NCBI RefSeq assembly: GCF_000008765.1
Contig: NC_003030.1
Coordinates: forward strand, 3,196,001 to 3,260,000
Reading direction: 5' to 3'
Length of the DNA stretch: 64,000 nt
From: Clostridium acetobutylicum ATCC 824
GTDB lineage: Bacteria > Bacillota > Clostridia > Clostridiales > Clostridiaceae
Below the pieces are notes generated by a model. The model ran no database searches and was not told where the DNA came from. It worked only from the letters and a program-made list of their open reading frames with translations. The stretch's first letter is position 1. The number at the start of each line of letters is the position of its first letter. A program made the translations under genes and the position numbers. Shown in pieces: positions 1-9,780 of the stretch.

Positions 1-121
1 TTTTACTGGTTTTGGAATAAAAGTAAGCTGTTCCAGAAGCTCCTATTCCAAAGATTAAAATGAAAAAGACAATAAAAAACTTTTTCCAGAATCCAAATTT
101 CTTTTTATCTTTAGTTTTCAT
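1..121 (-). CDS. LytR-CpsA-Psr (LCP) family protein, N-terminal fragment
   Basis: Only the first 40 codons are inside the window; the rest lies beyond position 1. The visible protein starts with a short lysine-rich cytoplasmic segment, then one hydrophobic helix, then a YFYSKTSK stretch. This closely matches the N-terminus of the full LCP protein at 16042-17061. LCP enzymes transfer undecaprenyl-linked glycans onto peptidoglycan outside the membrane. The start is ATG with GAGGAG just upstream. It follows the MurJ-like flippase by 12 bases and is probably the last step of the same polysaccharide operon. The family call rests on one paralogue comparison because the catalytic domain is not visible. 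Confidence 0.75.
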   Translation of the reverse strand, partial: MKTKDKKKFGFWKKFFIVFFILIFGIGASGTAYFYSKTSK

Positions 122-133
122 AATTTTCTCCTC

Positions 134-1696
134 TTAACCTCTTTTAATTTTTTTATATAAAAATGCTGATACCATATTTATTTCCTCTACCTTCATTAAG
201 TATAAAATCAGCATGTATATTAATAGCGCTATTAGAGTAATTCCACCAAATCCAATAATCTCAATTATTATTGCTTTCTTAAGCAAAGCTTGTCCTACTA
301 TCTGATAGAGTACCTTTAAGAATATTCCCATGCCTATTGACGCAAAAATAACCTTTATGGTGACACCTATTGTTTTTCTATAATTAATATTTTTAAGCTT
401 TGAGTTTAGCTTTATAAAAAGTAAAATACTAGATACATAAGCAGCTATTGATGATGCTAAAGCAATACCTCCAAGTCTTAAAACATCTTTTAAATAGTAT
501 GCCAAAACTACATTTACAAGCACAGTAATTGCGGAGTTTATCATTGGCGTTCTAGTATCCTTTAGTGCATAAAACATCCTACATAAAACTTCTCTAAGTC
601 CAGCTGCAATGATACCTATAATATAATAAAATAAGGCTGTTGAAGTCATCAACGTTGATTTATTTCCAAATGCATCTCTCTGAAACAATATTTTTACTAT
701 GGGCACACTTTCAATTAATATTATTGTTATTATAGGAAACAAAATTATAGTTATTGATCTTATAGAAATATTAAAGCTTTCAATTAATTCTCCTATTTTG
801 TTTTCTGAGGATAGCTTTGTCATTTTTGGATATATAACTGTAACTATTGATATAACAAATATGTCCATAACTAACGAATTAAGTCTAGATGCATAACTTA
901 AAGCTGCAACGCTCCCGGTTTCAAGTGATGATGAAAATCTCCCATTAAAAAGAGATGTAATCTGCTGAACGCTTGTCCCTAGTAATATTGGAATTAGTAA
1001 GACAACCATACTTTTTAAATATCCATCGGAAATATTAAACTCAGGTTTGTATCTATATTTCATACGTGCTAAAGAAGGCACATGAATTAAAAATTGAACA
1101 AACATAGCAAATACAATAACTTCAGTTAATCCCAAAACACCATATTTAGAACTAAAAAATAGCAAATACACAATTACTAATAAATTATATGGAATTCCTA
1201 TTAAAGAGGGTATTAAAAAATGTTCCTTTGCCTGCAATATAGCAGTAGATAAAAATACCCAAGTATTTACTATGATTATCAATAAAAATATTCTTGTTAA
1301 CTTTATTGTCAATAAGTACTTATAGCCATGAAAATCCGGTGCTATCAATTTAACAAATTGCGGACAAAATATCTCTCCCAGCAAAGTTAAAATTATTGAC
1401 AATAAAGTCAATACAGTTATAACATTATTAGAAAACTTAAAAGCCCTTTTTTCTCCCTTATTTACAATAACATCATTAAATATAGGTACAAAAGTATTTA
1501 CGATAGCTGCTCCAAGTATAGCAAATATTATATTCGGAACAACAGAAGACATTGAAAAAGCATCAGCAGATACACTCGTACCAAACTTAGACGCTGTAAT
1601 AAAATCTCTAATAAACCCTGTTATCTTAGATAATAAGTTTATTATAATAACCATTGAAGTAACCTTTAACAGGGATATCCTCTTATCTTTAGCCAT
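134..1696 (-). CDS. MurJ/MviN-family lipid-linked oligosaccharide flippase
   Basis: This 520-residue polytopic membrane protein of the MOP superfamily has the MurJ/MviN N-terminal signature (SKITGFIRDF, then FVPIF near residue 70) and about 14 hydrophobic segments. MurJ proteins flip lipid II; MviN-like members inside polysaccharide clusters may flip other undecaprenyl-linked repeat units. The ATG at 1696 is preferred over one five codons upstream because AGGGG lies 5 bases before it. It sits between a Wzy-like polymerase and an LCP protein, the place a Wzx flippase would occupy, so an exopolysaccharide role is inferred. A second housekeeping MurJ elsewhere in the genome would support that. 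Confidence 0.85.
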   Translation of the reverse strand: MAKDKRISLLKVTSMVIIINLLSKITGFIRDFITASKFGTSVSADAFSMSSVVPNIIFAILGAAIVNTFVPIFNDVIVNKGEKRAFKFSNNVITVLTLLSIILTLLGEIFCPQFVKLIAPDFHGYKYLLTIKLTRIFLLIIIVNTWVFLSTAILQAKEHFLIPSLIGIPYNLLVIVYLLFFSSKYGVLGLTEVIVFAMFVQFLIHVPSLARMKYRYKPEFNISDGYLKSMVVLLIPILLGTSVQQITSLFNGRFSSSLETGSVAALSYASRLNSLVMDIFVISIVTVIYPKMTKLSSENKIGELIESFNISIRSITIILFPIITIILIESVPIVKILFQRDAFGNKSTLMTSTALFYYIIGIIAAGLREVLCRMFYALKDTRTPMINSAITVLVNVVLAYYLKDVLRLGGIALASSIAAYVSSILLFIKLNSKLKNINYRKTIGVTIKVIFASIGMGIFLKVLYQIVGQALLKKAIIIEIIGFGGITLIALLIYMLILYLMKVEEINMVSAFLYKKIKRG

Positions 1697-1723
1697 TTTT
1701 TCCCCTCTCATACAAGCAAATAT

Positions 1724-2926
1724 CTAATCAAACTTGTCACAATATACTATGAACAATATCATTGGAATGGTAAAATGTATTGAACCAGTTGTTATTGAAC
1801 TTATTATAAAAACTAAAATTTTAGTTATATCTGTAATTTTCTTTTCGTTAAAGGCTCTTCTAAGATTTTTTATCATAAATATAAAAATACAAGCTATAAG
1901 AGGCACTCCAAATCTAGAGGCTATTTCTAAAAATAAGTTATCTGAGAATTCTACACTTGTTATAGCTGAATTAACATAGGCGTACATCTGTACTTTTATG
2001 TTAAATGGAGCTCCAATTGCCCAGTATTTCTTTATATATTCTATTGCTACCTGCCATTTGATCCATCTGTTATCTGCTTTTATGTAGCTTGCAGAAAAGA
2101 AATAAACATTGTATTTACTTATAGCAATCCATAGAGTAATACCTATTAACACAACCATTAAAGAAATTATACCAAACCTTACAACACTTTTAGCATTTTT
2201 GCTGCGTATTATTTTTATAATAATATATAACAAGAGTATTCCAATAGCTGTTCTAGAAAGCGTTAGCATTATGCATACTATTAGCAAGAACTTATATAAT
2301 TTGAATAGCATCGCTAGATTCTTTTGACCTCTAAAATCAACTATTAAATAAACCATAACAAAATACAATCCTGCATGATTTGGTGATGCAAAAATTGACA
2401 GCATTCTAGTTTTATTTAGAAACCCCATACTATAAGCCTGTATTATATCTGGAGCTGCTAAACCATAATAATTATTTTTTATAAAGAATATAAATGAAAT
2501 TACCATTACAACAGTTGATGATACAATTAGCGTGTTTATTACACTTTCCCTTTTTATATCAATGTTTAAAATAATAATAAAGCATACAAAACTAAATATA
2601 TAATTTAAATTATTATTATCACTTAGCCATCCTGTAATATCAGACATTTGATTTATGCTTAGAATTTTAAGGCCTAACACTATAAAAAACACTAAATAAA
2701 TAAACATTATTCCCTTGATTTTAGTCGTCATTCCTTTGATTTTTCCCTTAAGTACAATCGCAAAAATCATAAAAAGTAATATACCAATTTTAATAGCATT
2801 CACACCTGAAGAGCTTTCCTGTTGCAGCGTTAAAACACCTTTTATAAAAACCTCAAATGTGCAAAACACTATAAATACGTTCAATAGTATATGTCCTAAT
2901 TTATCATACTTCTTTGTTAATACCAT
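1724..2926 (-). CDS. O-antigen ligase/polymerase-like membrane protein (Wzy type)
   Basis: The product is a 400-residue, highly hydrophobic protein with roughly ten predicted membrane segments and an LSRTAIG stretch typical of the Wzy_C/O-antigen ligase family, followed by a larger extracytoplasmic loop. Proteins of this type join lipid-linked repeat units on the outer face of the membrane. A longer frame starts at a TTG at 2947, but the ATG at 2926 has GGGGGA at good spacing and is chosen. It lies between a glycosyltransferase and the MurJ-like flippase, which fits assembly of the glycan made by this operon. Sequence conservation in this family is weak, so the call rests on topology, motif and context. 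Confidence 0.75.
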   Translation of the reverse strand: MVLTKKYDKLGHILLNVFIVFCTFEVFIKGVLTLQQESSSGVNAIKIGILLFMIFAIVLKGKIKGMTTKIKGIMFIYLVFFIVLGLKILSINQMSDITGWLSDNNNLNYIFSFVCFIIILNIDIKRESVINTLIVSSTVVMVISFIFFIKNNYYGLAAPDIIQAYSMGFLNKTRMLSIFASPNHAGLYFVMVYLIVDFRGQKNLAMLFKLYKFLLIVCIMLTLSRTAIGILLLYIIIKIIRSKNAKSVVRFGIISLMVVLIGITLWIAISKYNVYFFSASYIKADNRWIKWQVAIEYIKKYWAIGAPFNIKVQMYAYVNSAITSVEFSDNLFLEIASRFGVPLIACIFIFMIKNLRRAFNEKKITDITKILVFIISSITTGSIHFTIPMILFIVYCDKFD

Positions 2927-2947
2927 ACTTTGTCCCCCTATGCTCAA

Positions 2948-4090
2948 CTACTTACACAATAGAGCATACTGTTTGCAATAAAATTGAGCTATGTTACTTA
3001 TATCATATTTTTTACTTTCTTTCATGCTGTTTATTTTCATCATTTCTAAGTCAGTTTCTTCCTTCATTAAGTCCGTTATAGCATCTTTTAAATTTTCACT
3101 ATTTCTTTCATTAATTATTACACCGGAGTAACCATTTTTTATTATTTCCATTGGTCCATCACAAGGTGTTGATATAACTGGACATCCTGCTGCAAATGCT
3201 TCTACAACTACCATTCCAAAGGATTCATTAATTGAAGGAACTATTAACGCATCCAAAAGAGCTAAAATATCGGGTACATCATTTCTCTCTCCAAGTATAA
3301 GAACATTTTTCTGAAGTTTATATTCCTTAATCATTTCTATTACTTCATTTTTATACATACTATCCTTGGGATTATTGAAAATACTATCTCCAACTAAAAG
3401 AAATTTATAATTTTTGTACCCCGCCTCTACAATATCCCTTGCTGCTTCAATAACTAACTTTTGCCCCTTAATTGGCTGAAATCTTGCTATAACTCCTAAA
3501 ACTTTATCTTCCTTCTGTATATGCAATTCTTCTCTAAGTTTATCACCATTTCCTAGCCTAAACCTATCTAAATCAATACCAAGATTCTGCTTTAAAAGCT
3601 TTCTCTTATTGAGCTTATTTATTATCAAGTTGTTCTGAACACTTTCCGAAACAGAAATTATTCTATTAATTAGAGAATTGACCAATACTCTTTTTATAAG
3701 ATTAAATTTATACCATTGTCCATGGCATATCCAAATAATCTTACAATTTTTACTTGAAACTTTGCTTATGATGCTAAATAATACCGCACTACTCCATTCA
3801 TTGCACTGTATTACATCTATATTATTTGAATACAAAAATTCTTTAATAACTTTAATTGCTTTAGATATTTCCCTAAACTTAAAGCTTTTAAAGGCAGCTT
3901 TAAAATCAAAAACCTTACAGGGAACATTAATCCCCCTACACTTATCCACTAATTTACCTTCTGTTTTACACATAAGAAAATTATTTATATTATATTTTTT
4001 ATTGTCACTAGCAAACTCATTTATCAAGTTAAATAAACTAGTTTCTCCTCCACCTAAACTTCCCAAATCTGAAACAAATAATATATTCAT
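2948..4090 (-). CDS. Glycosyltransferase, GT4 family
   Basis: The protein has 380 residues and a GT-B fold layout. An N-terminal acceptor domain begins MNILFVSDLGSLGGGE; the C-terminal donor domain has GVIARFQPIKGQ and the ESFGMVVVEAFAAGCPV block with the EX7E glutamates of GT4 enzymes. It should transfer a sugar from a nucleotide donor to the growing lipid-linked repeat unit on the cytoplasmic side. The start at 4090 is set by GGAGG five bases before ATG; the frame stays open upstream without a better site. Donor and linkage cannot be told from sequence. Confidence 0.85.
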   Translation of the reverse strand: MNILFVSDLGSLGGGETSLFNLINEFASDNKKYNINNFLMCKTEGKLVDKCRGINVPCKVFDFKAAFKSFKFREISKAIKVIKEFLYSNNIDVIQCNEWSSAVLFSIISKVSSKNCKIIWICHGQWYKFNLIKRVLVNSLINRIISVSESVQNNLIINKLNKRKLLKQNLGIDLDRFRLGNGDKLREELHIQKEDKVLGVIARFQPIKGQKLVIEAARDIVEAGYKNYKFLLVGDSIFNNPKDSMYKNEVIEMIKEYKLQKNVLILGERNDVPDILALLDALIVPSINESFGMVVVEAFAAGCPVISTPCDGPMEIIKNGYSGVIINERNSENLKDAITDLMKEETDLEMMKINSMKESKKYDISNIAQFYCKQYALLCK

Positions 4091-4100
4091 AATTCCTCCA

Positions 4101-5291
4101 TTAGTGTCTTTGAACATTATAGGAAACAACTTCTAAAACATTACTGTGTCTTAAAAACCTTGCCAAAATCTCGTTGTTCAAGTCATTTTGTTTTACAATT
4201 CTTAGAACCTTACCTCTATTTTTAGCTGTGTTTTCATCACTCTTATATAACTTTTCTATATTTTTTAATAGTCTTTCACTACTAATATTACTGCCAATCC
4301 AATTGCCACCATTTCCAACATTCTCTGCTATATCTAAAATTTCAAATCGTCTTGCAACACTATAAACCTTAGGATGATAAATTAAAGGAATCACCTTTTT
4401 TCCTAGCACCAACGACATTATAACAGAATGATATCTCATTCCAACAATTATATTTTCATTATTCAGCTCTCCAATAGTATCATACATATCATGTGAATTT
4501 AAGATTTCAACATTACATTTCTGATTTATACTTTTTAAGAACCCTATATCCTCAGAATAATGAAAGGGCACCAGTTTTATTTTCCAGTTTTCTTTTTTTA
4601 ATCTATTGATAGTCTTAATAATTTCTTCTTTATATTCTTTAAGCTCCTTTGTATTATCTTTAAAAAGCTTAGCCAAAACAAATGAAATTTTTTTTTCTGT
4701 TACGTCTTTCTCTGGATATTTATTTTGTATTATACTGCATATATTGAAAACAGAATCGCTAGTTAAGATAACATTCTTAAGACCTATACTCTTTAAAAGT
4801 TCATAAGATTCTTCATCCCTAACAGTTATAACTTCTAATTTTTTCAACTTATTGTAAAACCTTTTTTTTGATTTCTCATGAAGTATTGGACCAGCTCCTA
4901 CACCCATCATACATATTGGCCTATTCATAAAATAAAACAAATCTATAAGGAAAAATATTGTTTTAGTAGAACTAGGATTCCAATCAGAAAGTGCTCCACC
5001 ACTGGCTATTATAAGCTTATTTGAACATAATATATTTAAAATAGCCTTAAATATATTATGCTTTAAGATTGCTCTTAAAATAGATTTTAAAGTCCAATTT
5101 ATGTAAGTTGAAATTCTATTTAGCCCCAAATGGTTATGAATTTTATTTATAACTTTAGGTTTAGTTCCCATGACATTTACCTTAAGTCTGTCATCTATTT
5201 TTTCTATCATTCTTACGATACTTTTCAGAATAAGCTCGTCTCCAATATTCTCCTCTCCTACCCAACTGTATATAAGTACTTCATCTTTCAA
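4101..5291 (-). CDS. Polysaccharide pyruvyl transferase family protein (CsaB-like)
   Basis: This 396-residue protein has the family hallmarks: an N-terminal ENIGDELILKSIV segment, an ASGGALSDW glycine-rich stretch near residue 95, and a C-terminal GMRYHSVIMSLVLGKKVIPL block. The family transfers pyruvate from phosphoenolpyruvate to a sugar as a ketal; CsaB does this on wall polymers that anchor SLH-domain proteins. Here it would pyruvylate the polymer of this operon (inference). The start is a TTG at 5291 with GGAGG about 10 bases upstream; no ATG in frame fits better. It lies 13 bases after the preceding glycosyltransferase gene. Confidence 0.82.
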   Translation of the reverse strand: MKDEVLIYSWVGEENIGDELILKSIVRMIEKIDDRLKVNVMGTKPKVINKIHNHLGLNRISTYINWTLKSILRAILKHNIFKAILNILCSNKLIIASGGALSDWNPSSTKTIFFLIDLFYFMNRPICMMGVGAGPILHEKSKKRFYNKLKKLEVITVRDEESYELLKSIGLKNVILTSDSVFNICSIIQNKYPEKDVTEKKISFVLAKLFKDNTKELKEYKEEIIKTINRLKKENWKIKLVPFHYSEDIGFLKSINQKCNVEILNSHDMYDTIGELNNENIIVGMRYHSVIMSLVLGKKVIPLIYHPKVYSVARRFEILDIAENVGNGGNWIGSNISSERLLKNIEKLYKSDENTAKNRGKVLRIVKQNDLNNEILARFLRHSNVLEVVSYNVQRH

Positions 5292-5304
5292 AAAAAATGC
5301 CTCC

Positions 5305-6486
5305 TTATCTACTGAATAATTTCATATAAGCCTTTTCCCAACTATAATAAGATTTAACTATATTTCTTCCATTTGCTCCAATATCTTTTCTTACAGAATC
5401 ATTTGATAAAAGCAATAATATTTTATCTATCCACTGCTTATCATCTTTTGCAATGAATATATTTACTCCATCTTTTAATTCATTTATTCCCTCAACACTA
5501 ACCTCACTTGCTACTATTGCCTTGTTCATGCTCATAGCTTCTAGTACTTTATTCTTCATTCCCGTTCCATAATTTAGTGGAGAAACATATACTGAAGCCT
5601 TTGCGATATATTCTGCTATATCATCAACAAAACCTGTAACAACAACATTTTTTCCTTCTAAACTCTGTACGTCACTGTCTGGATTTTTTCCCACAATATA
5701 AAACTTTATATCAGGATATTTTTTTATTATTTCAGGTAAAATCTTGTTATAAAAATATAAAACAGCATCCTTATTAGGTGCATAATTCATGATTCCTGTA
5801 AATACAATGCTCTTTTCCTTTAGATCTAAATTATCATACTTGTCGCTGTCGAAATTTTCTATGTTAACTCCTAAATTTATGTGATCAATATTAGCTGCAC
5901 TTTCCTTGAAATTGTCTTTTACATACAATGCATCACTCTCAGAAACAAAGAAAACTTTATTAAACTTTTTATAATAATTCTTTTCAATTTTTTTGTAGTA
6001 TTTATATTGAAGGCCGTTATATACCTTACCTATAAGATTTTTTTGCCCCATCTTATACTTTCTATGGAAAAATAAGCTTACACAATCACACTCAAAAAAT
6101 ATTTTATTAGTGCAATTTATCATATCCTGAAAAAGCACACTTGAAAATTGATCAAAGAATACAACATCATAGTGATTTTTCTGAAGCTCATAACAATAGC
6201 TTTTTAGCAAAGAATGTTTGTATTGATATAGCCCATATGGAATTCCTTTTAAAATACTCAACATTCTATCAAGAGGACTTATTCTTACACGTAAATTTTT
6301 ATTATATACACTATCAGCATACTTTCTTATTTCTTTTTCTGCCTCTTTATCGTATTCATCATAATATAACAAATCTATAGTATTACCTACACTTTTATTC
6401 TGCTTTAGTAAATTGTAAATTATCAAAGCTCCTCCTGATTTATGCGGAGGATAAGGACAACTTGGAGTAATTATTAAAATTTTCAT
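5305..6486 (-). CDS. Glycosyltransferase, GT4-like
   Basis: The protein is 393 residues long. It begins MKILIITPSCPYPPHKSGG, a GT-B nucleotide-fold start, and its C-terminal half contains VVTGFVDDIAEYIAKASVYV, then SPLNYGTGMKNKVLEAMSMN, the donor-binding block of the GT4 subgroup also seen in the paralogue at 10486-11748. It overlaps the upstream glycosyltransferase gene by 4 bases (ATGA), so the two are translationally coupled. It presumably adds one sugar of the repeat unit; the specific donor is unknown. Confidence 0.83.
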   Translation of the reverse strand: MKILIITPSCPYPPHKSGGALIIYNLLKQNKSVGNTIDLLYYDEYDKEAEKEIRKYADSVYNKNLRVRISPLDRMLSILKGIPYGLYQYKHSLLKSYCYELQKNHYDVVFFDQFSSVLFQDMINCTNKIFFECDCVSLFFHRKYKMGQKNLIGKVYNGLQYKYYKKIEKNYYKKFNKVFFVSESDALYVKDNFKESAANIDHINLGVNIENFDSDKYDNLDLKEKSIVFTGIMNYAPNKDAVLYFYNKILPEIIKKYPDIKFYIVGKNPDSDVQSLEGKNVVVTGFVDDIAEYIAKASVYVSPLNYGTGMKNKVLEAMSMNKAIVASEVSVEGINELKDGVNIFIAKDDKQWIDKILLLLSNDSVRKDIGANGRNIVKSYYSWEKAYMKLFSR

Positions 6487-7541
6487 AATCCCACCTCACC
6501 ATACAACCTTTGAAGCTCATCAATGGTAATATCTAAATTAAAGCTATTTTCAACTAATTCTCTAGCCGCACTTATTAACTCTTTGTTTTTATCATAATCC
6601 GAAAGAATATCACTTATCTTAGTTATAAACTTTTCACTCTGGTAATCATCTATTACATAACCTGTTTTATCATTGATGACGCAATCTCTAATTCCACCGA
6701 TATCAACGCTTATAACTATTGTTCCAACCGCCATTGCTTCTAATAAGGTCATAGGAAATATTTCACGAGTTGAAACCAAAAGCATTACATCTACACTAGA
6801 CAAAAATTCGTAGGAATTCTCTATGTTACCAAGCATCTTAACTTTTTTCTTTAGATTACTTTTTTCTATCCTATTATTAATCTCTTCTCTAAGAGGACCG
6901 TCCCCTCCAATTAGAGCCCTAAAATCAGCTTTCTCAGCTATATCCAAAAAAAACTCGTGGTTCTTTTCTTTAGATAATCTAGATAACATTCCAACTTTAA
7001 AGTCTTTTCCAGCATCTCTTAAGTATTTAGAATTAAACTTAAAATGTTTTAAATCTATACTATTAGGAATAACTTTAACTTTTTCTTCACTAACACCTAT
7101 AGAAATCATATTATCTCTATCCTTATTGCAAACCGCTAAAACTATGTCTACATTCTTATTAACAAATGCACTAAATAATTTTGTGTGTATTTTCTCTAGT
7201 ATAGTTAAGTTATGCTTCGTATAAACTATTTTTAAATCCTTTTTGTACAGCTTTTTTACTATTGATGAAATAATAGCTAACCTTAAAGAATTAGCATGTA
7301 TCACATTAATATTTTTTGATATAACAATTTTTTTGATAGTTTTTATCTTACTAAACAATCCTTTTTCGTATTCAAAATACATGTGTTTATTATTTAACTT
7401 ATCAAAGCATCTTCCATTAACTGCTGCTGTATAAAAATTAATTTTTTTTAAATCTATTTTATTTTCTATCTTATAAAAATAAGTCTCAGCACCACCAACT
7501 CTAAGCTCTTCTGCTAAAAATAATACATTTGTTAAACTCAT
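6483..7541 (-). CDS. Glycosyltransferase, GT4 family
   Basis: The protein has 352 residues. The N-terminus (VLFLAEELRVGGAETYFYKI) is the acceptor-side motif common in GT4 enzymes, and the C-terminal domain has VGMLSRLSKEKNHEFFL, a GGDGPLR loop and the REIFPMTLLEAMAVG donor-site block. The start is the ATG at 7541 with AAGGA eight bases upstream; the longer frame from 7580 lacks a site. Its 3' end overlaps the next glycosyltransferase by 4 bases. It follows the heptose genes directly, so a heptosyl donor is possible but not shown. Confidence 0.85.
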   Translation of the reverse strand: MSLTNVLFLAEELRVGGAETYFYKIENKIDLKKINFYTAAVNGRCFDKLNNKHMYFEYEKGLFSKIKTIKKIVISKNINVIHANSLRLAIISSIVKKLYKKDLKIVYTKHNLTILEKIHTKLFSAFVNKNVDIVLAVCNKDRDNMISIGVSEEKVKVIPNSIDLKHFKFNSKYLRDAGKDFKVGMLSRLSKEKNHEFFLDIAEKADFRALIGGDGPLREEINNRIEKSNLKKKVKMLGNIENSYEFLSSVDVMLLVSTREIFPMTLLEAMAVGTIVISVDIGGIRDCVINDKTGYVIDDYQSEKFITKISDILSDYDKNKELISAARELVENSFNLDITIDELQRLYGEVGL

Positions 7542-7560
7542 CCTATCATTCCTTTTTGGT

Positions 7561-8106
7561 TCATATGATTTCTGTAACAAAAGAATATAAGTTTTTTGTT
7601 ATTCTCATATCAGTTTTAATATTTTTTACTTCCTCTTTGCCATACCCAGTCATAACTAAAAAAGACTTGATGTTATTATCAACAGCTGGAATTAAATCTG
7701 AAAGCTTATCCCCAACTGCATAAGATTTTTCCACATCTATGTTGAAATCTTTTATTGCTCTCTTATATAAACCATCCTCAGGCTTTCTACATTTACATTG
7801 AAGCTTGTACTTTCCAACCCCATGAATTGGATGGTGTGGACAATAATAAAAGGCATCAATATGAGCATCATACTTTTTAAGCTGCTTTTGAATATACTCG
7901 TGAAGTTTATCCACAGCTTCTTCTGTGTAATACCCTCTTGCCACTCCAGCCTGATTACTTATAACTATAACCTTATATTCATTCTGATTTAAAAGCTTTA
8001 TAGCCTCTACGGCTCCTTCTGTAAATTCAAAATCTTCTATTTTATAAAGATAATTTTTCTCTACATTTATTGTCCCATCTCTATCAAGAAAAACTGCCTT
8101 ATTCAT
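7561..8106 (-). CDS. gmhB: D-glycero-D-manno-heptose 1,7-bisphosphate phosphatase (GmhB-like HAD phosphatase)
   Basis: This 181-residue HAD-superfamily phosphatase has the catalytic FLDRDGT motif (Asp8 and Asp10), the [11 protein letters not shown] block, and a GmhB-type zinc site (Cys89, His91/92, Cys104, Cys106). GmhB removes the C7 phosphate from heptose 1,7-bisphosphate to give heptose 1-phosphate. The start is the ATG at 8106, which overlaps the end of gmhA by 8 bases. It completes a four-gene set with hddC, hddA and gmhA for GDP-D-glycero-alpha-D-manno-heptose. HisB-type histidinol phosphatases look similar, but context makes GmhB the better call. Confidence 0.88.
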
Positions 8107-8689
8107 CCACTTTCTCTCCAAACAATTCCTTTTCAACAATATCACATACAATATGTCCTATCATTATATGTGCCTCTTGAACTCTAGGAGTATCCTCTGA
8201 CGGTACAATTAAAGGAAAATCACAGTAATTTTTATTTTCTCCTCCATCCTTACCTAAAAAACCAATAGTGGTTATTCCTATCTCCTTTGCTTTTTTAAAA
8301 GCTAGTGTTATATTTTCCGAATTACCACTAGTACTTATTCCTATTAGCACATCTCCCTCTTTTCCAAATGCCTCAACCTGTCTTTCAAATATATTTTTAT
8401 AGGAATAATCATTTCCTATTGAGGTTAAAACAGATGTATTTACAGTTAGAGCTATTGCTGGGAGTGCCTTTCTATCAAGCCTAAACTTACTTACAAATTC
8501 AGCCGCTATATGTTGAGAATCTGCTGCACTTCCACCATTTCCACATAGCAAAACCTTCTTCCCCAATTTATAGGCTTGTATTACAATTTCCACAATACTT
8601 TGAATTTGTTCTATATACTGTCCGTCTTTTAAAATTTTCTCCTTAGCCTCTATACTTGACTTTATTTGAGCCTCTATAAAGTTCTTCAT
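8099..8689 (-). CDS. gmhA: Sedoheptulose-7-phosphate isomerase
   Basis: This 196-residue SIS-domain protein has [12 protein letters not shown] at residues 49-60 and [10 protein letters not shown] near 118-127, both matching phosphoheptose isomerases. It converts sedoheptulose 7-phosphate to D-glycero-D-manno-heptose 7-phosphate, the first step of the ADP- and GDP-heptose pathways, in the cytoplasm. The ATG is preceded by GGAGG and overlaps the hddA stop codon (ATGA), so translation is coupled. Its length is that of the family. The gmhB gene follows with an 8-base overlap. Confidence 0.93.
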
Positions 8690-9780
8690 CCAATATCCTC
8701 CATAGTATTAATGCCAAATTTATATTTGCCCTCTGTTGTGGCAACTGCAATTTCGTTATAATTCCATCTAGAATCGTCTACCACCCAGCTCTGCATTCCA
8801 CCTAAATCAAAGTTCCAATCTGTTAGTTGTCCTCCCATCTTCTCAAGACTTTCGGCAACAACATGCTTTTTATTATATGGACAATAAACTAAAAGGTATC
8901 CTCCTCCACCAGCTCCTAAAAGCTTTCCTCCAAGAGCTCCTTTTTTTAATGCTGCTTCATATAGTTCATCTATTTGTGGATTTGATATTCTGCTGCTCAT
9001 TTTCTTCTTCATTTCCCAACCGTAATGAAGTAAACTTCCAAAGTTATTTAAATTATTTCTAAGTAGCTCCTTCTTCATTGCATATGCTAAAGCCTTTATC
9101 TCGTGCATAGCATTTACTACTTCTTCCTTTTTCTCTACATAATTATTAACCTGATCCTTTATGATATTAGCTGAAACGTGAACATTTCCCGTATAACATA
9201 AAAGTAGATTGTATTGAAGTTCATTAGTTATTCCCTTATTTATTTTTAAAGGGTTTACAACCACATCGCTTCCGTCTACCTCCATAAAATTAAAGCCACC
9301 AAATGCAGCGGCATACTGATCTTGATAGCCTCCGTCTATTTTCAAATCTTTTCTTTCAACCTCATAGGCAATGGATGCTAGAGCATATTGATCAAGTACA
9401 ACACCCTTCCATTTTGCCATAGCACCTAAAAGCGCCACTACTACTGTAGAAGATGTACCGAGCCCTGAGCCTGCTGGAGCATCACACTGAAGGTAAACCT
9501 CACAGCCTTTATTTATATTCATTCTTTTTAATGCAGCTTTAACTAAATCAAGCTTACCATCATATACCAGATTTTCATTGCAGTTATACTTAACCGTCAT
9601 ATCAAAATCTAAAGAATTAACTACTATGCTATCAGTGTTATTGGGAACTATTGAACAGTAGGCATACTTATCTATTGTTGTGTTTAATACTACCCCACCA
9701 TATTCATTGCAATAAGGCTCAACATCAGTTCCGCCTCCACCAAAGCTTATTCTTAGTGGTGCTTTAGCTCTTATAATCAA
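8686..9780 (-). CDS. hddA: D-glycero-alpha-D-manno-heptose 7-phosphate kinase (GHMP kinase)
   Basis: This 364-residue GHMP-superfamily kinase starts IRAKAPLRISFGGGGTDV, has the ATP loop PAGSGLGTSSTVV at about residues 102-114, and a C-terminal GKLLGAGGGGYLLVY motif. HddA phosphorylates C1 of heptose 7-phosphate in the GDP branch of heptose activation. The start is a TTG at 9780 that overlaps the hddC stop by 4 bases; GGAGAG lies upstream. A fucose or other sugar kinase of the same family could look alike, but the neighbours hddC, gmhA and gmhB make the heptose role likely. Confidence 0.88.
   Translation of the reverse strand: MIIRAKAPLRISFGGGGTDVEPYCNEYGGVVLNTTIDKYAYCSIVPNNTDSIVVNSLDFDMTVKYNCNENLVYDGKLDLVKAALKRMNINKGCEVYLQCDAPAGSGLGTSSTVVVALLGAMAKWKGVVLDQYALASIAYEVERKDLKIDGGYQDQYAAAFGGFNFMEVDGSDVVVNPLKINKGITNELQYNLLLCYTGNVHVSANIIKDQVNNYVEKKEEVVNAMHEIKALAYAMKKELLRNNLNNFGSLLHYGWEMKKKMSSRISNPQIDELYEAALKKGALGGKLLGAGGGGYLLVYCPYNKKHVVAESLEKMGGQLTDWNFDLGGMQSWVVDDSRWNYNEIAVATTEGKYKFGINTMEDIG

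Noticed and set aside
2927-2947. TTG start that would extend the Wzy-like protein by seven residues
   Set aside because: The extension contains the GGGGGA site that serves the ATG at 2926, so that part is leader, not coding.
3678-4136. 152-codon open frame on the + strand
   Set aside because: It is antisense to a clear GT4 glycosyltransferase, rich in Leu/Ile/Ser as antisense frames in AT-rich genes often are, with no supporting motif.
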